Source: Pseudomonadota bacterium (GTDB lineage Bacteria > Myxococcota_A > Polyangia > Polyangiales > Polyangiaceae). Taken from it: a stretch of 5,723 nt of DNA. Numbering within the stretch: position 1 is the first letter of the stretch; every line of letters begins with the position of its first letter. The DNA lies in NCBI GenBank assembly GCA_023411445.1, contig JAEYOT010000795.1:1-5723 (forward strand), given 5' to 3'. The position numbers and the translations under genes were made by a program. The notes below the pieces were generated by a model. That model made no database searches, was not told the DNA's origin, and worked only from the letters and a program-made list of their open reading frames with translations. This document shows, in pieces, positions 1 through 5,522 of this stretch.

Positions 1-222
1 GAGCCGCTCCATCACGCCGGCCACGTGCTCGGCCACGTCCCAATCAGGCTGCGGTAGCTCCGCCGCCACGTCGCCCACCAGCTCGCTCAGCTGCACCACC
101 TGCTTGGCGCAGGCGCTGCACAGCTCCAGGTGCCGCTCCACCTTCGCCAGCTGCTCCGGCGACAGGTCTGCGTCGACGAAGGCTACGAGCTCTGCCTCGC
201 TTGGACAATGTTTCTCGCTCAC
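1..222 (-). CDS. Anti-sigma factor with zinc-finger (ZAS / zf-HC2) domain, partial at C-terminus
   Basis: Reading the minus strand from a GTG at 222 gives an open frame of 74 codons to the window edge, so the C-terminus is missing. The first residues are VSEKHCPSEAELVAFVDADL, then a helix and H31-LEL-C35-SA-C38, the Hx3Cx2C core of zinc-binding anti-sigma domains; H5 or C6 may be a further ligand. Proteins of this family bind and hold their cognate ECF sigma factor until a signal releases it. The GTG overlaps the sigma stop codon (GTGA), and a GGAG at 231-234 lies 8 bases upstream, which supports this start and translational coupling. No membrane segment appears in the visible 74 residues, but one could follow outside the window, so whether it is soluble or membrane-bound is open. 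It has no ATG start and is easily missed. The family call is firm; the signal sensed is unknown. Confidence 0.85.
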   Translation of the reverse strand, partial: MSEKHCPSEAELVAFVDADLSPEQLAKVERHLELCSACAKQVVQLSELVGDVAAELPQPDWDVAEHVAGVMERL

Positions 223-812
223 GACTCGCTCTCCAACTTCTGCTTCAGGGCCTTGAGCGCGTGATGCACACGCGAGCGCAGCGTGGACTCACCCGTGCCC
301 ACGATGCTGGTCATCTGGTCGTAACGCAGGTCTTCCGCGTAGCGGAGGAGCAGCGCTTCGCGCAGCGGCGCGGACAGCTCGGCGAGCGCCTCGCGCACGC
401 GTCGTCGCCGCTCCTCCACGAGCAAACCGTCCCGCTGCTCGGGCGAGCACTGCTGCGGCGCCAAGGCTTGCTGCTGCTCGTGTAGCGCGGCGAGCTTGCG
501 ACGGCGCAGTTGGTTTCGGCAGTGGTTCCGCGCTACCGTCACCAGCCACGGCACGAAGCCGCCCTTCGCGCGGTACTGCTCGCGGCGCTGCCACACCGTC
601 ACCCACACGTCTTGCGCCAGCTCACGCCCGTGCTGAGCGTCGCCGACGAAGCGAGAGCAGAGCGCCACTACACGCCGCGCGTGGCGCTCCACCAGCGCCG
701 CGAACGCGCTCTTGTAGCCCGCCTGCGCGAGCCGCATCAGCTCGTCGTCGCTGCGCTCCGTGAGGGGGTCGGTGGGTGGGTCCGGCACGCGGACCAGGCG
801 AGGAAAGGCCAT
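219..812 (-). CDS. ECF-type RNA polymerase sigma factor (sigma-70 family)
   Basis: A 197-residue protein, the usual size for an extracytoplasmic-function sigma factor: regions 2 and 4 only, no region 1.1 or 3. Region 2 spans about residues 22-106, including DELMRLAQAG, the ELAQDVWVTVWQRR segment (region 2.2, core polymerase binding) and WLVTVARNHCRNQLRRR (regions 2.3-2.4, -10 recognition and melting). A linker rich in Q and A follows (about 107-135). Region 4 spans about 136-192 with LSAPLREALLLRYAEDL and a helix-turn-helix near 160-185 for -35 recognition. It directs core RNA polymerase to a small regulon and is held by the downstream anti-sigma factor, whose start overlaps its stop. The ATG at 812 is the first plausible start in frame; no clear Shine-Dalgarno is seen before it. 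No promoter could be assigned with confidence, so autoregulation, common in the family, is not shown. Its ECF subgroup and target genes cannot be told from sequence alone. Confidence 0.93.
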   Translation of the reverse strand: MAFPRLVRVPDPPTDPLTERSDDELMRLAQAGYKSAFAALVERHARRVVALCSRFVGDAQHGRELAQDVWVTVWQRREQYRAKGGFVPWLVTVARNHCRNQLRRRKLAALHEQQQALAPQQCSPEQRDGLLVEERRRRVREALAELSAPLREALLLRYAEDLRYDQMTSIVGTGESTLRSRVHHALKALKQKLESES

Positions 813-889
813 GAGGATGTGAGGTAGAACACCTCGCGCCCGCCGGCGTTGAACGCGATCGGCGCTCAGCCGAGCTCGCGCGTTTTTCC

Positions 890-903
890 TCGCGATTTCG
901 CGA
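890..903. repeat. Perfect 6-bp inverted repeat upstream of the sigma gene
   Basis: The sequence TCGCGATTTCGCGA is a perfect inverted repeat: TCGCGA, 2-bp spacer, TCGCGA. Because TCGCGA is itself a palindrome, it is also a direct repeat with 8-bp period. It lies in the 114-bp gap between the small unknown gene and the ECF sigma gene, about 80 bp before the sigma start codon, next to a short A/T run (T5 on the plus strand at 883-887). It could be an operator site. It lacks a following T-run on the minus strand, so it does not look like a terminator for the small gene. Chance occurrence in GC-rich DNA is possible. Confidence 0.35.
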
Positions 904-926
904 CCTGCCTCGTGGCCGGTCGCCGC

Positions 927-1157
927 TCAACCCCCCGTGTGCAGCCACATCCGCGCGGCCAGTCGCGGCGCGAAGGCCACGTCCCGCACGCGCAAGGCGC
1001 CGATCACGGCGCCGGGGAAGGCGTCCCGCGTGTACGAGAACACGTCCTTCACCTGACCGCGTTCGTCGAGCAGCTCGCCGTGCCACTGCTCTGCGCCCTG
1101 CGGCACGGCACGTACCGTGAGCCCCGCGTCCTCGAATACGATCGCCTCCTGCAACAT
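927..1157 (-). CDS. Small hypothetical protein (76 aa)
   Basis: I do not recognise this protein. From the ATG at 1157 it reads MLQEAIVFEDAGLTVRAVPQ and ends in ARMWLHTGG before a TGA. The frame has high third-position GC and balanced, protein-like composition: alternating hydrophobic stretches (VFEDAGLTVRAV, AVIGALRVRDVAF) suggest a small beta-rich domain. The overlapping plus-strand frame gives arginine- and histidine-rich text typical of non-coding shadow. There is no signal peptide, membrane segment or cysteine motif. The frame stays open upstream to a GTG at 1286 (119 aa), but residues before this ATG look like non-coding translation, so the shorter start is preferred. A GGGGAG lies about 11 bases upstream, rather far for a Shine-Dalgarno, with a small hairpin in between. 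It lies on the same strand as the sigma gene, 114 bp ahead of it, and is divergent from the kinase operon. That it is a real gene is inference from composition. Confidence 0.55.
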   Translation of the reverse strand: MLQEAIVFEDAGLTVRAVPQGAEQWHGELLDERGQVKDVFSYTRDAFPGAVIGALRVRDVAFAPRLAARMWLHTGG

Positions 1158-1169
1158 GCTTTCAGCATG
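1155..1169 (-). promoter_or_regulatory. Hairpin across the start codon of the small minus-strand gene
   Basis: The minus-strand RNA would read CAUGCU-GAA-AGCAUG, a perfect 6-bp stem with a 3-base loop. The AUG of the 3' arm is the chosen start of the 76-residue protein, and a GGGGAG lies immediately before the 5' arm. Folding could hide the start codon, or bring the distant ribosome site closer. The stem is short and the arm includes a second AUG in another frame. The structure is seen directly; any control function is inference. Confidence 0.3.
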
Positions 1170-1209
1170 CTCCCCGCGCTCGGCACCGCAACTCGCGCTA
1201 GGACATTGT

Positions 1210-1226
1210 TTGGCACGCCGCCGGCG
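1210..1226 (+). promoter_or_regulatory. Possible sigma-54 (-24/-12) promoter for the kinase operon
   Basis: The sequence TTGGCACGCCGCCGGCG matches the sigma-54 consensus TTGGCACG-N4-TTGCW fully in the -24 half and has the essential GC at the correct spacing in the -12 half, but CG replaces the usual TT just before it. It faces the kinase genes, with a start site expected near 1238 and a leader of about 100 bases before the ATG at 1341. Sigma-54 promoters with enhancer-binding activators are widely used in myxobacteria. No activator site could be assigned; a 7-bp inverted repeat (1253-1259 and 1300-1306) lies downstream. The imperfect -12 half keeps this tentative. Confidence 0.3.
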
Positions 1227-1340
1227 CTCCTCTGCACCCTCGGTGGGCACGCGTCCGTCAAGCTGCTCCGCGTGGAGAAACGCCACACCGCCCGGCGTCG
1301 ACGGACAACCGGTGCGCTGTTACAAACCCGTCGGAGCGCG

Positions 1341-3335
1341 ATGAGCCATCCCGAGGTAGCTGCGCGACTGCGCAAAGAAGTCGTGCTCGTGTGCTCGCGC
1401 GACGGGATGTGCCTCGCGCACGACTCGCAGGCGGCCCGCTGGCTCGGCGCCACGGTCGGCGCGCCCATCGAGTCGTTCGTGGACTCCGGGAGCCATGCCA
1501 AGCTGAAAGCCCTGCTGGAGCAAGCTCAGCGCGGACCGGTCTCCAGCTGGGAGCTTTGTCTGCGCGTGCAGGACGCGCCCGTCACGTTCACGTTCGACGC
1601 TGAGACCTTCAGCGAAGGCGTGGTGTTGGTCGGCTCTGCCGTGCGCGCCGCGCAGGCTGACGCCATCGCCGCCTACCAGCGCGCCATGGCGGACCTCGGT
1701 GAAATGCACCGAGAAACGACGCGCCAAAAGGCGGAGCTGCTCCGCCTGAACCGTGAGCTGTCGGAGTCGATCGATGGCTTGAAGAGCCTGCACGCGGAGC
1801 TGGACGAAAAGAACGACACCCTGCGGCGCTCGGCCGACGTGAAGTCGCGACTCGTCGCGAACGTCAGCCACGAATTTCGCACGCCGATCAACTCGATCTT
1901 GGGTTTGTCACGGCTGCTCTTGGATCGCGTGGACGGCGAGCTGACACCAGAGCAGGCGGTACAGGTCGGCTTCATCCGCACCAGCGCGGAGACGCTGCGC
2001 GGCCTGATCGACGACGTGCTGGACCTTTCCAAGATCGAGGCCGGCAAGGTCCCGCTGCGTCCACGGGAGGTCAGCGTGCGAGAGCTGCTCAGCGCCTTGC
2101 GCGGCACCATGCGCGCGCTATCGCACGGGCAAGACGTGCGGCTGCTGGTGGACGACGGCGATGGCCTACCGCCCCTGCACACGGACGACGGCAAGATCGC
2201 TCAAATCTTGCGCAACCTGGTGTCCAACGCGCTCAAGTTCACGCCCCAAGGAGAGGTGCGCGTGCGCGCTCGGCTGGCCGGGGATGATCAGATCGCCTTC
2301 GAGGTGGCTGACACCGGCATCGGTATCGCGCCGGCCCACCACGACACCGTGTTCGAGGATTTCGTGCAGATAGACGGGGAGCTCCAGAGCAAGGTGAAGG
2401 GCTCCGGCCTCGGCCTGTCCGTCTCCCGCCGGCTCGCGAGCATGCTGGGCGGCAGCCTCACTCTGACGAGTGACGTCGGCCAAGGCTCCGTTTTCACCTT
2501 GACGCTGCCGCGCGTCCACCAGGAAGCCGCACAAATGCAGGCCTTGGAGACGCGCAGCCGCGCCCGCGATCCCCGGCGGACGCCGGTGCTGGTGGTGGAG
2601 GATGACCGCCAGACCATGTTCTTGTACGAGAAGTACTTGGCTCAGGCAGGCTTTCAGGTCATTCCGGCGCGCACCATCGAGGAGGCGCGCACCAAGCTCC
2701 AGACGCTGCGGCCCGCCGCTATCGTGCTCGATGTGATGCTGGAGGCGGAGACGAGCTGGCGCTTCTTGAGCGAGCTGAAAGACAGCGCGGAGACGCGGGA
2801 CATTCCGGTGATGGTGGTGACGGTGATGGATAGCTCGCAGAAGGCGCGCGCGCTGGGCGCGGACGAGTTCTGGCTCAAGCCGATCGATCCCGAGCGCATC
2901 CGGCGCAAGCTCACGGAGCTGGCTCGGCGTGGCCCGGTGTCGGTGCTGCTGGTGGACGACGATGAGACCTCGCGCTACCTGGTTCGACGCTTGCTGGAGG
3001 ACACGCCCTACGTGCTGCACGAGGCGGCGAGCGCCAAGGAAGGCGTCGCGCTCGCGCGCGAGAAGCTGCCGCGCGTGATCTTGCTGGACTTCGTGCTCGG
3101 CGACGCCACCGCCTTCGACGTGATCGACGACCTCAAAGCCCACCCGGCCACGCGCGGTATCCCGGTGATCATCCAGACGGCGAAGACGCTCGACAACGTG
3201 GAGCGCGAGCGGCTCGCGCGTGACGCGACCGCCATCCTGTCCAAGCAGAGCCTATCCCGAGAGCTGGCGATCGCGCGCATCCGCGAGGCGCTGGAGAAGT
3301 CGGGGGTGAGGAGCGGTGATGAGCACGCCGTCTGA
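1341..3335 (+). CDS. Soluble hybrid histidine kinase with two C-terminal receiver domains
   Basis: A 664-residue kinase without membrane segments, so a cytoplasmic sensor. Residues about 10-105 form an alpha/beta region that may be a divergent PAS-like sensor; 107-165 is a predicted coiled-coil signalling helix. HisKA follows with H-box NVSHEFRTP (phosphorylated His177). The HATPase has an N-box with N292 and N296, G1 box DTGIGI (324-329) and G2 box GSGLGLS (354-360). Two receivers follow: the first about 415-528 (acidic E420, D421, D422; phospho-Asp464; T494; K513 in LKP), the second about 533-648 (D539-D541; phospho-Asp583; T613; K635 in SKQS, so the usual Pro after Lys is absent). Both look able to accept phosphate. 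The ATG at 1341 has GGAG 4 bases upstream; the frame is open back to 849, but that part is non-coding in character. The gene overlaps the next kinase by 17 bases. There is no Hpt or DNA-binding output, so phosphate must pass on to another protein. The signal is unknown; the operon suggests light. Confidence 0.93.
   Translation: MSHPEVAARLRKEVVLVCSRDGMCLAHDSQAARWLGATVGAPIESFVDSGSHAKLKALLEQAQRGPVSSWELCLRVQDAPVTFTFDAETFSEGVVLVGSAVRAAQADAIAAYQRAMADLGEMHRETTRQKAELLRLNRELSESIDGLKSLHAELDEKNDTLRRSADVKSRLVANVSHEFRTPINSILGLSRLLLDRVDGELTPEQAVQVGFIRTSAETLRGLIDDVLDLSKIEAGKVPLRPREVSVRELLSALRGTMRALSHGQDVRLLVDDGDGLPPLHTDDGKIAQILRNLVSNALKFTPQGEVRVRARLAGDDQIAFEVADTGIGIAPAHHDTVFEDFVQIDGELQSKVKGSGLGLSVSRRLASMLGGSLTLTSDVGQGSVFTLTLPRVHQEAAQMQALETRSRARDPRRTPVLVVEDDRQTMFLYEKYLAQAGFQVIPARTIEEARTKLQTLRPAAIVLDVMLEAETSWRFLSELKDSAETRDIPVMVVTVMDSSQKARALGADEFWLKPIDPERIRRKLTELARRGPVSVLLVDDDETSRYLVRRLLEDTPYVLHEAASAKEGVALAREKLPRVILLDFVLGDATAFDVIDDLKAHPATRGIPVIIQTAKTLDNVERERLARDATAILSKQSLSRELAIARIREALEKSGVRSGDEHAV
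3308..3313 (+). promoter_or_regulatory. Shine-Dalgarno that decides the second kinase start
   Basis: GAGGAG sits 5 bases before the ATG at 3319 but only 2 bases before the in-frame GTG at 3316. The spacing favours the ATG, giving 519 rather than 520 residues. The site lies inside the end of the preceding kinase gene, as expected for coupled translation. Confidence 0.7.
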
Positions 3336-4878
3336 CGTACCCGGCACCGTGCGGGTGCTCAACGTCAACGACGACGCCAGCGCCCGTTATCTGACCACCA
3401 AGGTGATGCGCCGCGCCGGGTTCGAGGTGTTCGAGGCGGACTCCGGCTTATCGGCGGTGCGCCAGGCGCGCGAGCACAAGCCGCACCTAGCGGTGCTCGA
3501 CGTGCGCCTACCGGACATCTCCGGGTTGGAGGTGTGCCGCACCCTGAAGGGTGATCCGGAGACCGCCTCGATCCTGATCGTGCAAACCTCGGCATCCTTC
3601 GTGAGCAGCGCCAACAAGGCGGAGGGCTTGAGCGCCGGCGCCGACGCGTATTTGGCGCAACCGTTCGAGTCCGAAGAGCTGCTGGCGACGCTCCATTCCT
3701 TGCTGCGCGGCCGGCGGCAGGAGGCCGAAGCGCGTGAGCGCGCCGAGGCGTTGACGCGCGCCGACCACCGCAAGGACGAGTTCTTGGCCATGCTGGCGCA
3801 CGAGCTGCGAAATCCGCTCAGCGCCATCCTGACCGCCGCGAGGCTGCTGCAGATGCAGCGGCCCGAGGCGACGCCGCGCCTAGCCGCCACGATCGAGCGC
3901 CAAGCCCACCACCTTGCCAGCCTGGTCGATGACTTGCTGGATATCTCCCGCATCACGCACGGCAAGATCCAGCTCAAGTTGGAGCAGGTGGACTTGACGG
4001 AGTCGGTGCGGCGCGCGCTGGAGACCACCAAGCCCGCGCTGACCAAGAGCGGCTGCGACGTGCAGCTCTCGGTGTGCGAACAGCCCCCTTTGGTGCTGGC
4101 GGACACCGTGCGGCTCGAGCAAATCTTCTGCAACCTGCTGACCAACGCCGCGAAGTATTCCCACAACGGCGGACACATCCTGGTCGAGGTCCGCTCGCTC
4201 AACGACGGCGCTCGCGCCCGTATCAGCGTGAAGGACGACGGCGTGGGGCTGTCCGCGGAGGACTGCGCGCACGTCTTCGAGCTGTTTTACCAAGCCGACA
4301 CGTCGATCGCTCGCTCGCAGAGCGGCCTCGGCATCGGCCTCACCATGGTCAAGCGCCTGGTGGACATGCACGGCGGCAGCGTCGACGTCGTGAGCGACGG
4401 CCCTGGCAAGGGCGCTACGTTCACCGTCGAGCTGGACACGATCGCGGCGCGCGCCAGCGTGGAGCCGCCGCCACCATCGGCCGGACCCATCCGCGGGACG
4501 CGCGTGCTCTTCGTCGACGACAACAAGGATCACTGTGAGCTGATGACCATGTGCCTGGAGCTGGCCGGCTGTAGCGTGGTCACGGCGCACGACGGCGGCG
4601 AGGCGATGCGCGCGGTGATGGATCGCCAGTTCGACGTGGCCGTTCTGGATATCGGTTTGCCGGTCATGGATGGCTACCAGCTGGCCGCCGCCATGAGCCA
4701 GAGCCTCGGCGCGCTGCGACCCAAGCTCGTGGCCTTGACCGGCTACAACCGGCCGGAGGATCGCAGCCACGCGCTACGAGTCGGCTTCGACGCGCATTTG
4801 GCCAAGCCCGTGGATCCTTCTACCCTGGTCGGCACGATCGGCGACGTGCTGCGAGCTTCCCGCGTGAGGCTGGGATGA
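3319..4878 (+). CDS. Soluble hybrid histidine kinase, REC-HisKA-HATPase-REC
   Basis: A 519-residue cytoplasmic protein with no membrane segment. The N-terminal receiver (about 11-130) has N17, D18 and D19, phospho-Asp61 in VLDVRLPD and T90, but the conserved Lys is Gln114 in YLAQPFE. As far as I recall, this QP form recurs in kinases with an N-terminal receiver. A short helix leads to HisKA with [17 protein letters not shown] (phospho-His161). The HATPase has an N-box with N272 and N276, G1 box DDGVG (306-310) and G2 box GLGIG (336-340). A proline-rich linker (383-390) leads to a complete C-terminal receiver (about 393-512; D400, D401, phospho-Asp444, T474, K496-P497). The first receiver probably acts as an input that tunes kinase activity and could take phosphate from the upstream kinase; the last may be output or sink. 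Its start overlaps the previous gene by 17 bases, and its stop overlaps the next start (ATGA), placing it inside the operon. Its stimulus is not visible, and no output domain is present. Confidence 0.95.
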   Translation: MSTPSDVPGTVRVLNVNDDASARYLTTKVMRRAGFEVFEADSGLSAVRQAREHKPHLAVLDVRLPDISGLEVCRTLKGDPETASILIVQTSASFVSSANKAEGLSAGADAYLAQPFESEELLATLHSLLRGRRQEAEARERAEALTRADHRKDEFLAMLAHELRNPLSAILTAARLLQMQRPEATPRLAATIERQAHHLASLVDDLLDISRITHGKIQLKLEQVDLTESVRRALETTKPALTKSGCDVQLSVCEQPPLVLADTVRLEQIFCNLLTNAAKYSHNGGHILVEVRSLNDGARARISVKDDGVGLSAEDCAHVFELFYQADTSIARSQSGLGIGLTMVKRLVDMHGGSVDVVSDGPGKGATFTVELDTIAARASVEPPPPSAGPIRGTRVLFVDDNKDHCELMTMCLELAGCSVVTAHDGGEAMRAVMDRQFDVAVLDIGLPVMDGYQLAAAMSQSLGALRPKLVALTGYNRPEDRSHALRVGFDAHLAKPVDPSTLVGTIGDVLRASRVRLG

Positions 4879-5522
4879 GCCGGGACTTGGTCGCGCGCTA
4901 CGTGCAGGCTCAGCTCGAGGGCGATCGCGCGGCGGCTCTCCGCGTGGTCGACGGGGCCGTGCACGACGGCATGGACCTTCAGAGTGTGCACCTGAACGTG
5001 GTGCAAGCCGCCCAGTACGAGATCGGCAGGCTGTGGGAGACCAACGCCATCAGCATCGCCGTCGAGCACCAGGCCACCGCCATCTCGCAGTTGGTGCTGG
5101 CTCACCTGTACGAGCGGCTGCCGCGCGAAGGCGCCAACGGTAAGCGCGTGTTGCTGGCGTGCGTCGAGGGGGAGCTGCACGACATGGGCTCGCGCATCGG
5201 CGCGGATTTTCTGGAGATGGCAGGCTTCGAGGTGCGCTTCCTGGGCGCCAGCGTGCCCGCCGTGAGCCTGGCGGAGCGGGTCGAGCAATACCGACCCGAT
5301 CTAGTCGCGCTCTCGGCCACCATGACCTTCCACTTACCCGCGCTGGAGCAAGCGGTGGAGCACGTGCGCGCCACCTCGCTGCCAAGGGTTCCGATCTTGG
5401 TCGGCGGCCGCGCCTTCACCTGGGCAAGCTCGGCGACGAGCAGGCTGGACGTCCAGGGCTACGCTCAGAACGCGAGCGAGATGGTCGAGGTCGCCCGCCG
5501 CCTCACCGCGCCGTCCGCATGA
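4875..5522 (+). CDS. Stand-alone cobalamin-binding protein with CarH-type Wx9EH photosensor motif
   Basis: A 215-residue soluble protein with the two parts of methionine-synthase-type B12 modules. Residues about 1-85 form a four-helix cap (B12-binding-2) containing W54, nine residues, then E64-H65. This Wx9EH signature marks the light-sensing adenosylcobalamin domains of CarH/LitR-type photoreceptors, where the Trp and Glu-His pack over the adenosyl group. Residues about 89-212 form the Rossmann-like B12-binding domain with E100-L-H102-D-M-G105 (ExHxxG; His102 is the predicted lower axial ligand), the LSATMTF segment (146-152) and the GG loop (177-178). The MerR-type DNA-binding domain of CarH is absent, so the output must be protein-protein, most simply with the kinases encoded upstream. 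The residue after W54 is Glu, where Thermus CarH has the His that ligates cobalt after light. The start overlaps the kinase stop (ATGA), with GAGG 5 bases upstream. It could instead sense cobalamin rather than light; no methyltransferase partner is nearby. Confidence 0.9.
   Translation: MSRDLVARYVQAQLEGDRAAALRVVDGAVHDGMDLQSVHLNVVQAAQYEIGRLWETNAISIAVEHQATAISQLVLAHLYERLPREGANGKRVLLACVEGELHDMGSRIGADFLEMAGFEVRFLGASVPAVSLAERVEQYRPDLVALSATMTFHLPALEQAVEHVRATSLPRVPILVGGRAFTWASSATSRLDVQGYAQNASEMVEVARRLTAPSA

Noticed and set aside
201..485. Plus-strand open frame antisense to the sigma factor
   Set aside because: The minus-strand frame has clear sigma regions 2 and 4; this frame has no recognisable pattern.
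885..890. GGAAAA on the minus strand as an ECF-type -35 for sigma autoregulation
   Set aside because: It does not match the usual GGAAC core and no convincing -10 follows at the right distance.
1256..1261. TTGACG (-35-like) on the minus strand ahead of the small gene
   Set aside because: No acceptable -10 element lies 16-18 bases downstream.
1253..1306. 7-bp inverted repeat GTCCGTC ... GACGGAC with 40-bp spacing before the first kinase
   Set aside because: Arms are short and far apart; such pairs are expected by chance in GC-rich DNA. It is noted only because it lies between the possible promoter and the start codon.
1318..1325. TGTTACA-like site resembling CarH/LitR operator halves
   Set aside because: A single 7-bp partial match without a second half site, and the B12 protein here has no DNA-binding domain.
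849..1340. Longer form of the first kinase, 164 extra residues from a TTG at 849
   Set aside because: The added part is rich in R, H, P and C with no domain pattern, overlaps the likely minus-strand small gene, and has no start signal. The ATG at 1341 has a GGAG and begins a sensible protein.
2166..3143. Minus-strand open frame of 325 codons inside the first kinase
   Set aside because: Its translation is a low-complexity H/R/Q/A-rich shadow of a well-supported gene, a common artefact in high-GC DNA.
3880..4770. Minus-strand open frame of 296 codons inside the second kinase
   Set aside because: Antisense shadow with biased H/A/V/R composition and no motif; the plus-strand kinase explains the region completely.
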